Shown: piece by piece, positions 1 to 6,497 of the stretch
Layout of the letters: every line of letters starts with the position of its first letter
Numbering within the stretch: the first letter of the stretch is position 1
NCBI GenBank assembly: GCA_019314105.1
Contig: JAFCZY010000067.1
Coordinates: forward strand, 1-7,916
Length of the DNA: 7,916 bases
Reading direction: 5' to 3'
Source: Deltaproteobacteria bacterium
Lineage (GTDB): Bacteria > Desulfobacterota > Desulfobacteria > Desulfobacterales > Desulfobacteraceae
Notes under the pieces: generated by a model
Databases searched by the model: none
What the model was told of the DNA's origin: nothing
The model's input: the letters and a program-made list of their open reading frames with translations, nothing else
Program-made: the position numbers and the translations under genes

Positions 1-367
1 AAAGCGCCAGAGAAAATGATATGGGAACCGCAAGGGCAATGACACAGGCTTCCCGCCATCCCAGGGTGAAAGCCAAAAGGATAACGACGGAAACAATGGC
101 AAATCCAAGGGATTTTAACAACTCATTAACCTTGGTCTGGGCGGTTTTCCCATAGTTTCGGGTCACTTCAATATAAATGCTATCGGGAATGATGGTGTTT
201 TTAAGTTTTTCAACCTCATCAAGAAGGTCTTGGGCCACTGTGACGGCATTGGTTCCCCTCTTTTTTGAAAACGCCAGGGTCACGGAGGGAAAGGATAAAG
301 GCCTGTCTGACTGAATGTCATGGGTCTTTTTGTAAAAATATCCGGCCTGGATGGAGACATCCGCTCC
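1..367 (-). pseudogene. RND efflux pump inner-membrane permease, internal fragment (start missing, runs off window)
   Basis: The minus-strand frame is open from 553 to the window edge. Its later part reads like the middle of an AcrB-type RND permease: a PSVTLAFSKKRGTNAV segment, then PDSIYIEVTRNYGKTAQTKV, then a hydrophobic helix (FAIVSVVVILLAFTLGW) followed by REACVIALAVPISFSLAL. In intact pumps of about 1000 residues these correspond to the end of the first periplasmic porter region and the start of the second transmembrane segment. An RND pump should begin with its own Met, TM1 and roughly 280 residues of porter domain; none of that is here. Instead the frame comes straight from adaptor sequence, with the junction somewhere near 340-375. 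Family assignment is from recognised motifs; loss of the N-terminus is seen directly; non-function is inferred. The rest of the pump, if present, lies left of the window. The junction position is approximate. Confidence 0.72.
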
Positions 368-976
368 TTGAAGTGCCAGTTGGTCACGATGGACGGCAAT
401 ATCTCCCGGATCAATCATTCTTTCCGCCACCACACCGGTTTCAGGTGATGTAATCACGGAATAGCCAAGAGCGATTTGAGCTTCTTTAACAAGTTCTTCC
501 GCCTGTCTGATAGATGCTTTTGACGATAGTTCAGCTTCCTGGGATTTTTCAAGTCATGCTTTTGTCTGGTCAAGACCGGCCTTTGCTTCATCCATGGATT
601 TATAGGTTTGTTTCAGGTTGTTTTTTGCAACAGCAAGTCCTTCCTTTGCCTGTTTGAGTTGGGCTGAGAGGGTTCTTGCATCAAGCTGGATGAGAAGCTG
701 TCCTTTTTTTACGGCCATACCCGGAACACAGGATACCTTTATAACCTGTGCACTGATCTGGGATTCAATCATTGATTCTGTTAAAGGCCGGATAGTTCCG
801 ACAGCTTCATACATCTGGATGACGTCCTGTTTTTCAACAGTGGTAATATTCTCAAGAGCAGATATTTTGCCGGCTGCGGCGTTTCCGGAAAACCCCGGCT
901 GTATTTTATCATTCTCACAGGCATAAAAAATGAACAAAAGCAACAATAGAAATACGAAAAAAAATGGTTTTTTCAT
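368..976 (-). pseudogene. RND efflux periplasmic adaptor (HlyD/AcrA-type lipoprotein), interrupted by in-frame TGA and lacking its C-terminus
   Basis: Adaptor (membrane fusion) proteins bridge an RND pump and an outer-membrane channel. The intact N-terminal reading frame is 554-976 (140 aa). It starts with a signal peptide (MKKPFFFVFLLLLLFIFYAC); Cys20 may be a lipidation site, though the lipobox (FYAC) is weak. Next come a lipoyl-like half motif (about residues 68-93, VIKVSCVPGMAVKKGQLLIQLD) and the first arm of a coiled-coil hairpin. A TGA at 554-556 stops translation inside that hairpin. Downstream in the same frame the second arm continues (SSKASIRQAEELVKEAQIAL), then the second lipoyl half (GVVAERMIDPGDIA), before the frame becomes pump sequence. 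The beta-barrel and membrane-proximal domains (about 150 residues in intact members) are absent. The start is supported by GAGG eight bases before the ATG. It lies 15 bp after the sigma-54 activator and is probably cotranscribed with it. The TGA could have arisen from CGA (Arg) by one transition. Confidence 0.78.
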
Positions 977-991
977 GGCATAGCCCTCAAA

Positions 992-2512
992 TTATCTATA
1001 ATCCTTATAATTGATATGATATCTTTCCGCTTTATAAGAAAACTGTCTGACAGTAATTCCGATAAACTGAGCCGCCTTTTTAATATTTCCGTTGGTGTTT
1101 TTTAACGCATCCATCAGAATTTCTTTTTCAAGATGGGCCACAGCATCTTTAAGGGAGAGGGGAAGGGTTTTGGATTTGATGCCTGTTTGAAGGGTGGCTG
1201 GAAGATGATAACTGTGGATAGCCCCTTCATTACAGAGGATAACGGCTCGTTCAATACAGTTTTCAAGTTCTCTTACATTTCCAGGCCAGTGGTATTCCAT
1301 CATCATGTCAATGGCAGGGGTTGTGATTCTTTTGATATCTTTACCATGTTCTTTTCTGTATTTTTCAAGAAAGTGGTCGGCAAGTAGAACAATATCTGTT
1401 TTTCTCATTCTAAGACTGGGAATGTAAATGGGGAAGACGTTCAGTCTGAAATACAGATCATCCCTGAATTTGCCCTGTTGAACCATTTCTTCAAGGTTTG
1501 AATTGGTGGCAGCAACAATTCTGACATCAATTTTTATGGGCTTATATCCCCCCACTCGTTCAAATTCCTTTTCCTGCAGGACTCTTAATAATTTTACCTG
1601 GGCGGCAAGGGCCAGGTTGCCGATTTCATCTAAAAAAATGGTCCCTTGATCTGCTATTTCAAATTTGCCTTTTTTCTGGTGCGAAGCTCCGGTAAACGCT
1701 CCTTTTTCATGGCCGAATAATTCGCTTTCAAGAAGATTTTCCGGTATGGCAGCACAATTTATTTTAATAAACGGCTTTTTATTTCTATCGCTGTTATAAT
1801 GGATTGAATTGGCGACAAGCTCTTTTCCGGTACCGCTTTCTCCCCGGATTAGAACAGTCGCTGAAGAAGAAGACACCTGAGAAATCATTTGAAAAACGTC
1901 TCTCATTTTATTAGAATGCCCAATGATATTGGTAAAACTGTATTTATTTTCAAGTTCTGATTTTAATCGAAGGTTTTCTGTTTTTAACTGCTCTTTTTCA
2001 ACCCGGACAGTTTCTATATTAATGACATGATGGGCTACCATGGCAGCCACAACGGATAAGAGTTTTTCTCCTTTTTCCAGGGATTTTTTGCCTTCAAAGG
2101 GTCTATCTGCACTGATGGCACCGACGACACGATTATCTTTTTTTATGGGAACGCAGATGTAAGAATATTCCCGATTTTCTACAATATTTCTTGAATGGGT
2201 TTTATCCAGAAATAATGGTTCTTCACTGATCCGTGGAACCACCGCTGGTTCTCCGTCTTCAATCACTTTTCCGATGATGCCTTCACCGGGAAGATATTTA
2301 ATTTGACGAGTGATATCTTCAGAAATGCCATGGGCGATTTCAATTCTAATTTCACCGGTTTCAGAGTTGATCAAAAAAATGATACCCCTGATCAGGTTTA
2401 AGGATTCAGAGAGAACACTTAACACTTTGAACAACGATTTTTTCATATCCATGTGCTGATTCAGTGCTTCGCTGATTTCATACAAAAGCGAGATTTCTTC
2501 AAAAGATTTCAT
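992..2512 (-). CDS. Sigma-54-dependent transcriptional activator, NifA-like (GAF-AAA+-Fis HTH)
   Basis: A 506-residue enhancer-binding protein that would use ATP hydrolysis to open sigma-54 promoters. Domains in order: N-terminal GAF sensor (about 12-165); a short, probably coiled linker (about 167-190); AAA+ domain (about 193-430); C-terminal Fis-type helix-turn-helix (about 455-500). Visible motifs are Walker A GESGTGKE (224-231), the sigma-54-contacting GAFTGA loop (271-276), Walker B GTIFLDEIG (290-298), arginine-finger region FRDDLYFRL (349-357) and sensor II GNVRELEN (411-418). The end (AAQFIGITVRQFSYKAERYHI) resembles NifA-type DNA-recognition helices. All catalytic motifs are intact, so this should be an active ATPase. 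The GAF ligand cannot be read from sequence, and I see no NifA-style Cys cluster in the linker. No nitrogenase gene is nearby; its neighbour is a broken efflux adaptor, so calling it nifA would be unsafe. No sigma-54 -24/-12 element was found in the 15 bp before the adaptor. Confidence 0.93.
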   Translation of the reverse strand: MKSFEEISLLYEISEALNQHMDMKKSLFKVLSVLSESLNLIRGIIFLINSETGEIRIEIAHGISEDITRQIKYLPGEGIIGKVIEDGEPAVVPRISEEPLFLDKTHSRNIVENREYSYICVPIKKDNRVVGAISADRPFEGKKSLEKGEKLLSVVAAMVAHHVINIETVRVEKEQLKTENLRLKSELENKYSFTNIIGHSNKMRDVFQMISQVSSSSATVLIRGESGTGKELVANSIHYNSDRNKKPFIKINCAAIPENLLESELFGHEKGAFTGASHQKKGKFEIADQGTIFLDEIGNLALAAQVKLLRVLQEKEFERVGGYKPIKIDVRIVAATNSNLEEMVQQGKFRDDLYFRLNVFPIYIPSLRMRKTDIVLLADHFLEKYRKEHGKDIKRITTPAIDMMMEYHWPGNVRELENCIERAVILCNEGAIHSYHLPATLQTGIKSKTLPLSLKDAVAHLEKEILMDALKNTNGNIKKAAQFIGITVRQFSYKAERYHINYKDYR

Positions 2513-2552
2513 TCGTACTTTTCCAGATAAGTTTTTATATTCAAATTATCGT

Positions 2553-2572
2553 TTTCATACTATTGCATGAAA
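2553..2572. promoter_or_regulatory. Candidate operator: inverted repeat TTTCAT-N8-ATGAAA
   Basis: Two perfect 6-base arms (2553-2558 and 2567-2572) are separated by eight bases in the divergent intergenic region between the sigma-54 activator and the NUDIX gene. The position, 40 bp upstream of the activator start and just upstream of the NUDIX promoter, suits a transcription-factor site. Short AT-rich inverted repeats are expected by chance fairly often, so this is only a candidate. Confidence 0.25.
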
Positions 2573-2581
2573 TATGGGTAT

Positions 2582-2610
2582 TTGACAATGGGTCTCTTTC
2601 ACTGTATCTT
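2582..2610 (+). promoter_or_regulatory. Sigma-70-like promoter for the NUDIX gene
   Basis: A perfect -35 hexamer TTGACA (2582-2587) is followed by a 17-base spacer and a TATCTT -10 (2605-2610, 4 of 6 matches to TATAAT). Transcription would begin near 2616-2618. That would leave almost no leader before the upstream ATG at 2622, and supports translation starting at 2649. Confidence 0.5.
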
Positions 2611-2633
2611 TTTCGGGTTTTATGCGACGATTT

Positions 2634-2644
2634 AAGGTGAAGGG
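2634..2644 (+). promoter_or_regulatory. Ribosome binding site that decides the NUDIX start
   Basis: The purine-rich run AAGGTGAAGGG lies 4-9 bases ahead of the ATG at 2649. The alternative in-frame ATG at 2622 has no Shine-Dalgarno-like sequence (it is preceded by TTTCGGGTTTT) and would sit almost at the predicted transcription start. Confidence 0.6.
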
Positions 2645-2648
2645 ATTC

Positions 2649-3221
2649 ATGGATAAAAACAAGTGTATCAATATGATTCGATCAGCGGTTCAAAACGGAT
2701 CTCACCCCGGCCCTCCGGAGGATGATCTGTTCCAGTCAACCAGTGTGATTGCCCTGTTTATTTTTAATAAAGAAGTTGAGTTGCTGTTTATCCAGAAAGC
2801 AGACGGAAAGGGATATCCCTGGGCCAACCAGATGGCATTTCCAGGCGGGCATAAAGATAAAAAGGATTTTTCAACAAAAGATACGGCGTTAAGGGAACTG
2901 ACTGAAGAAATGGGGATAAACCGGGAAAATGTAGAGATTCTCGGTTCATTAGGGCATTTTCAAACTATTAACAGCAAGGATATTGAAGCATGGGTCGGTA
3001 TCTGGAATCAAAAAGATATCATTCAACACGATACATCTGAAATATCCAGAGTTTTTCAGATCCCTTTAAAATATTTAATTGATCTACATAAAAAAAAAGA
3101 GTTTCATCGGCAGGTACCCAATGTCATGCATCTGACATATCCCTATGAAGATGTCAATATTTGGGGAGTGACGGCTAAAATTTTGTACCATCTTATCGAG
3201 ATTTTATTAAAGAACGGTTAA
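2649..3221 (+). CDS. NUDIX hydrolase, NudL/CoA-diphosphatase-like
   Basis: A 190-residue NUDIX hydrolase; such enzymes cleave a nucleoside diphosphate linked to another group. Seen directly: a beta-strand with LLFIQKADGKG, then NQMAFPGG and a Nudix box ending RELTEEMG (82-89), with catalytic metal ligands expected at Glu83, Glu86 and Glu87. The spacing between PGG and REL (GGHKD, then an Asp-rich stretch, then TALRE) and the C-terminal IWGVTAKIL follow the NudL/YeaB subfamily, whose characterised members hydrolyse coenzyme A to phosphopantetheine and 3',5'-ADP. The CoA-specific upstream signature (LLTxRSxxLxxHxGQ) is only partly present, so the substrate is not certain. An upstream ATG at 2622 would add nine residues (MRRFKVKGF), but promoter and ribosome site favour 2649. 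An A-rich tract near 3090-3098 sits inside Lys codons and the frame continues normally across it. It stands alone under its own promoter and converges on the small membrane protein gene, the stops overlapping. Confidence 0.85.
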   Translation: MDKNKCINMIRSAVQNGSHPGPPEDDLFQSTSVIALFIFNKEVELLFIQKADGKGYPWANQMAFPGGHKDKKDFSTKDTALRELTEEMGINRENVEILGSLGHFQTINSKDIEAWVGIWNQKDIIQHDTSEISRVFQIPLKYLIDLHKKKEFHRQVPNVMHLTYPYEDVNIWGVTAKILYHLIEILLKNG

Positions 3222-3466
3222 TCATTTTTTGAACGATTTTTAAGTCTTAAAAATATTTTAATCACAAGAAATAAGCTTAAAAATGCCAGGAAGCCTGGAA
3301 ACCATACATGTTCTTGGAAAGCTGGATTGTCGGAGCCAACAAAAACACCGGCAATAGCAAAGACAACCACAAAAAATAGTATGGTGATCAGTGTCCAGCA
3401 GGCAAAATTTGAATCATACCAAGGTGTTATAGTTTTTCTGAAAAATGGGTTTTTATCTAATTGCAT
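3218..3466 (-). CDS. Small two-helix membrane protein of unknown function
   Basis: An 82-residue protein I cannot assign to a characterised family. It has a basic N-terminus (NPFFRKTITPWYDSN), a strongly hydrophobic helix (about residues 27-45, LITILFFVVVFAIAGVFVG), a short polar loop (SDNPAFQEHVWFPG), a second helix (about 58-73, FLAFLSLFLVIKIFL) and a basic tail (RLKNRSKND). The positive charges at both ends predict both termini in the cytoplasm and the loop outside. The PWYDS motif before the first helix and the W-x-P before the second look like conserved features rather than random translation, and I have the impression of similar small proteins in related anaerobes, but could not check. 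The start has only a weak purine stretch (AGAAACA) upstream. The 3' end overlaps the NUDIX stop codon by 4 bases. It is divergent from nrdD and may share its intergenic control region. Confidence 0.62.
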   Translation of the reverse strand: MQLDKNPFFRKTITPWYDSNFACWTLITILFFVVVFAIAGVFVGSDNPAFQEHVWFPGFLAFLSLFLVIKIFLRLKNRSKND

Positions 3467-3494
3467 TTGTGTTTCTATTAAATTTTTGTTAAAA

Positions 3495-3510
3495 TCACAA
3501 TATATAGATT
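3495..3510. promoter_or_regulatory. NrdR box 1 (proximal to the -35 element)
   Basis: The 10-base core CAATATATAG (3498-3507) matches the NrdR consensus core CwAtATaTwG at every position, with partial matches in the flanks. NrdR is an ATP-cone, zinc-ribbon repressor that binds paired 16-bp boxes ahead of ribonucleotide reductase operons and responds to ATP/dATP. The box sits just upstream of the TTGACA -35 element of the putative nrdD promoter. Confidence 0.7.
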
Positions 3511-3517
3511 TTTTTTC

Positions 3518-3546
3518 TTGACAAATAACAATATGTTGATTAAATC
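3518..3546 (+). promoter_or_regulatory. Putative nrdD-nrdG-alr promoter
   Basis: A perfect TTGACA (3518-3523) is followed by a weak AT-rich -10: TTAAAT with a 16-base spacer, or TAAATC with 17. The transcript would carry about a 100-base leader before nrdD, in which I see no riboswitch-like structure. The -35 is convincing; the -10 is not, and overlap with the NrdR boxes is the main support. Confidence 0.45.
3526..3541. promoter_or_regulatory. NrdR box 2 (within the promoter spacer)
   Basis: The core CAATATGTTG (3529-3538) matches the NrdR core at 9 of 10 positions. It starts 31 bp after the core of box 1, about three helical turns, which is the usual spacing for tandem NrdR boxes and places both on the same DNA face. 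It falls between the -35 and -10 elements, where binding would block RNA polymerase. Confidence 0.68.
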
Positions 3547-3651
3547 TATTGTTCAGTACTTAGTTTGATATATAGAAAAAATAATTTTTATCGTCACTAA
3601 AACATTGATAAAAGATAGGCTAATTTCAATCAGATTTCAAGAGGTGGATAC

Positions 3652-5745
3652 ATGTTTGATCAAATTAAAAAACGGGATGGAAGAATAGCACAGTTTGATT
3701 CATCAAAAATTACCCATGCTATTCAAACAGCAGGTGAGGCAAGTGGTGAATTTAATGGAAGAGAAGCAAAAAAAATGACATTAAAGGTTATCACACTGGC
3801 AAGAGACCTGCATCTTGGGCTAATTCCTGAAGTAGAAGAAATCCAGGATATCGTGGAAAGAGTCCTTTTGGACTCTCCGTTTTATAAAACTGCCAAAGCC
3901 TATATTATTTACCGGGAACAGCACAATCAGATTAGAAAAATTGCCATTAAAGAGAATGTGGGTCTCATGGAATCCTATATTCGAAGAATGGACTGGAAAG
4001 TCAAAGAAAACAGCAATATGAGTTATTCTCTCCAGGGATTGAACAATTATATCTCTTCAGATATTACAGCAGAATACTGGCTCAACAAAATTTATCCGCC
4101 GGACGTCAGGGATGCACACTATAGTGGAGATCTCCATATCCATGATTTAAGCCTTTTATCCGTATATTGCGTGGGATGGGATTTAGAAGACCTACTGTGT
4201 GAAGGGTTTAAAGGTGTGGCTGGAAAAGTGGAATCGGCTCCCCCCAAACATTTTAGAAGTGCATTGGGTCAGATTGTTAATTTTTTTTATACCTTGCAGG
4301 GTGAGGCTGCCGGCGCCCAGGCCATGTCCAATTTTGACACGCTTTTAGCGCCGTTTATCAGAGAAGATGACTTGTCTTATAAAGAGGTTAAACAGGCGCT
4401 TCAGGAGTTTGTATTTAATATCAATATTCCCACAAGAGTCGGATTTCAGACACCGTTTACAAATATTACCATGGATTTAAATGTGCCGTCCACTTTAAAG
4501 GATTCTCCTGTCATTATTGGTGGGAAATATAGAGAAGAGACCACCTATTCAGATTATCAGGAAGAAATGGATATCCTGAATGCTGCATTTGCCGAAGTCA
4601 TGATGGAAGGTGATGCAAAAGGCAGGGTGTTTACCTTCCCGATCCCGACGTATAATATTACCGAGGATTTTGACTGGACCAATCCAAAGCTTGAGAATAT
4701 TTGGAAAATGACGGGTAAATACGGCATTCCTTATTTTTCAAATTTTGTAAATTCAGACATGAATCCTGAAGATGCCCGTTCCATGTGTTGTCGGTTAAGA
4801 CTGGACAACAGAGAACTGAGAAAAAGAGGTGGCGGCTTGTTTGGGGCCAATCCATTGACCGGCTCCATCGGGGTTGTGACGATAAATATGCCAAGAATTG
4901 GCTATCTTGCAAAAGATGAAAATGATTTTTTTGAGAAACTGGACACACTCATTAAATGTTCAGCAGACTCCTTGACTATTAAACGTAAGATTCTTGAAAA
5001 ATTTACAGAAGGTGATCTTTACCCCTATTCGAAATTTTATTTACGGAAAATTAAAGAGAGTACCGGTGTTTACTGGCGCAACCATTTTTCAACCATTGGT
5101 ATCCTGGGGATGAATGAGGCCTGTCTTAACTTTATGGGTGAAACGATTGCCACGCAAAAAGGTCAGGATTTTGCCGTAAAGGTTATGGATCATATCAGAA
5201 CCAAAATTGAACAATTGCAGGAAGAAACCGATGAAATCTTCAACCTTGAAGCAACTCCGGCCGAAGGCACTACCTATCGGTTTGCCAGTATGGACAAGGC
5301 CAAATTTGAAGAAATTATTTGTGCCAATGAAGAAGACTATAAACAGGGCAAATCCCCATTTTATACCAATTCTACTCATTTGCCGGTAAACTATACAGAT
5401 GATATTTTTGAAGCCCTGGAGCTTCAGGATAGACTACAGGTTAAATATACCGGCGGAACAGTTCAACATCTTTTTTTAGGAGAAGAAGTGAGTGACATAG
5501 AGGTGGTAAAAAATGTAGTGAACAAGGTGTCCCGTTCGTTTAAACTGCCGTATTTTACATTAACCCCGACATTCAGTGTCTGTCCGTCCCATGGCTATAT
5601 TTCAGGCGAGCATGAGAAATGTGATATCTGTGATGCAGAAACTGAAGTTTATTCCAGAGTGGTCGGTTATTTAAGGCCTGTCGGACAATGGAATGAGGGA
5701 AAGCAGACAGAATTTTGCATGCGTAAAACATTTAAAGTAGCCTGA
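3652..5745 (+). CDS. nrdD: Anaerobic (class III) ribonucleoside-triphosphate reductase, glycyl radical enzyme
   Basis: Reduces ribonucleotides (NTPs in characterised class III enzymes) to deoxyribonucleotides without oxygen, in the cytoplasm, using a glycyl radical made by NrdG. It has 697 residues, a normal length for the family. The N-terminal ATP-cone (about 3-95, from KKRDGRIAQFDSSKI to YREQHNQIR) is the allosteric ATP/dATP sensor. The catalytic barrel follows: conserved LHIHDL (151-156) then YCVGWD with Cys163, and ARSMCCRLRLD with Cys369/Cys370, one of which should be the thiyl-radical cysteine at the finger loop, followed by GGGLFGANPLTGSIGVVTIN. Near the C-terminus CPSHGY (Cys634) and CDIC (Cys647, Cys650) form the zinc-site region. 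The glycyl radical motif RVVGYL places the radical at Gly662, and WNEGKQTEF follows as in family members. GAGGTG five bases before the ATG supports the start. Whether formate or a thioredoxin-like protein is the reductant cannot be settled from sequence. nrdG follows after 16 bp. Confidence 0.97.
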   Translation: MFDQIKKRDGRIAQFDSSKITHAIQTAGEASGEFNGREAKKMTLKVITLARDLHLGLIPEVEEIQDIVERVLLDSPFYKTAKAYIIYREQHNQIRKIAIKENVGLMESYIRRMDWKVKENSNMSYSLQGLNNYISSDITAEYWLNKIYPPDVRDAHYSGDLHIHDLSLLSVYCVGWDLEDLLCEGFKGVAGKVESAPPKHFRSALGQIVNFFYTLQGEAAGAQAMSNFDTLLAPFIREDDLSYKEVKQALQEFVFNINIPTRVGFQTPFTNITMDLNVPSTLKDSPVIIGGKYREETTYSDYQEEMDILNAAFAEVMMEGDAKGRVFTFPIPTYNITEDFDWTNPKLENIWKMTGKYGIPYFSNFVNSDMNPEDARSMCCRLRLDNRELRKRGGGLFGANPLTGSIGVVTINMPRIGYLAKDENDFFEKLDTLIKCSADSLTIKRKILEKFTEGDLYPYSKFYLRKIKESTGVYWRNHFSTIGILGMNEACLNFMGETIATQKGQDFAVKVMDHIRTKIEQLQEETDEIFNLEATPAEGTTYRFASMDKAKFEEIICANEEDYKQGKSPFYTNSTHLPVNYTDDIFEALELQDRLQVKYTGGTVQHLFLGEEVSDIEVVKNVVNKVSRSFKLPYFTLTPTFSVCPSHGYISGEHEKCDICDAETEVYSRVVGYLRPVGQWNEGKQTEFCMRKTFKVA

Positions 5746-5761
5746 TAAAGAAGATGTAACT

Positions 5762-6466
5762 ATGAATATTGGCGGATTTCAAAAAAATTCTTTGATTGAC
5801 TTTCCTGGAACCATAGCCTGCATTCTTTTTACACAAGGGTGCAATTTCATTTGCCCCTATTGTCATAACCCTGATCTGATCGCCAGTCCTCAAAAAAGGG
5901 CTGACGATCGGTATGATGAAAATAAAATCTTTGAATTTCTTGAAAAAAGAAAAGGGTTTTTAGAAGGTCTTGTGATCACGGGCGGAGAACCCACACTGCA
6001 AAAAGATCTGATCGTTTTTTGTCGAAAAGTCAAGGATATGGGATATAAGTTGAAACTGGACAGTAACGGGACCCGTCCTTATGTACTGGCAAAACTTTTT
6101 GAGGAAGATCTGATTGATTTTATTTCCATGGATATAAAAACCAGCCTTGAAAATTATCATCTTGTTCTGCCGGGAAAATTTGATACCCAAAAAATTTTAG
6201 AAAGTATTCGTTTTTTAATGGAAAAAGCCCCTGCCTATGAGTTTAGAACCACGTGCAGCAGACCCTTTATTAATAAAGACATCATGAAAGATATCGGGGA
6301 GATGATAAAGGGTGCATCAACCTATATTCTTCAAAAGTGTTCAAGGAATGTAACCGTACTTGATCCGGAATTTTTAAAAGAGGATAATCATTTCTTTTCT
6401 GATAAAGAAATGCTGGAATTAAAAGAAATAATCGATGAATATGTTGGTGCATCTGTTGTTCGATAG
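5762..6466 (+). CDS. nrdG: Anaerobic ribonucleoside-triphosphate reductase activating protein (radical SAM)
   Basis: A radical SAM enzyme that cleaves S-adenosylmethionine with a [4Fe-4S] cluster and abstracts hydrogen from the NrdD glycine to create the glycyl radical. The cluster motif CNFICPYC gives Cys27, Cys31 and Cys34 (CxxxCxxC). GGEP (74-77), which helps bind SAM, SNGTRP (101-106) and SMDIK (122-126) follow in the usual order. At 234 residues it is longer than the roughly 155-residue E. coli type and fits the longer NrdG subfamily (TIGR02495-like) common in strict anaerobes and archaea. The opening MNIGGFQKNSLIDFPG is typical of that subfamily. Placement 16 bp after nrdD confirms the pairing. 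The ribosome site is modest (AAGAAG, about 9 bases upstream). Confidence 0.95.
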   Translation: MNIGGFQKNSLIDFPGTIACILFTQGCNFICPYCHNPDLIASPQKRADDRYDENKIFEFLEKRKGFLEGLVITGGEPTLQKDLIVFCRKVKDMGYKLKLDSNGTRPYVLAKLFEEDLIDFISMDIKTSLENYHLVLPGKFDTQKILESIRFLMEKAPAYEFRTTCSRPFINKDIMKDIGEMIKGASTYILQKCSRNVTVLDPEFLKEDNHFFSDKEMLELKEIIDEYVGASVVR

Positions 6467-6497
6467 ATAAAATAATTTTCTGGAAAGGAAAGTATGC

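Noticed and set aside
554..556. In-frame TGA read as selenocysteine in the adaptor
   Set aside because: The codon lies in a coiled-coil arm with no redox role, and the following 40 bases show no convincing SECIS-like hairpin. The in-frame deletion further downstream also fits gene decay better.
977..991. Sigma-54 promoter between the activator and the adaptor
   Set aside because: The gap is only 15 bp and has no GG-N10-GC element; simple cotranscription is more likely.
1133..1387. Plus-strand open frame inside the sigma-54 activator
   Set aside because: It is antisense to the conserved AAA+ and HTH region, with no recognisable protein features.
3088..3100. Run of As in the NUDIX gene as a frameshift site
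   Set aside because: The frame remains consistent with the family on both sides (conserved IWGVTA downstream), so there is no sign of slippage or error.
3236..3254. 19-base palindrome (ATTTTTAAG-T-CTTAAAAAT) near the NUDIX/membrane protein stops as a bidirectional terminator
   Set aside because: There is no usable loop, the stem is nearly all A/T, and the sequence lies inside the coding region of the small membrane protein.
3563..3578. Third NrdR-like sequence (core TGATATATAG)
   Set aside because: It misses the important first C and the second position of the core, and its 37-bp offset from box 2 is not a whole number of helical turns.
4658..5379. Antisense open frames inside nrdD (4658-4948 and 5089-5379)
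   Set aside because: They lie wholly within a well-conserved gene, have no ribosome sites and resemble no protein I know; they are shadows.
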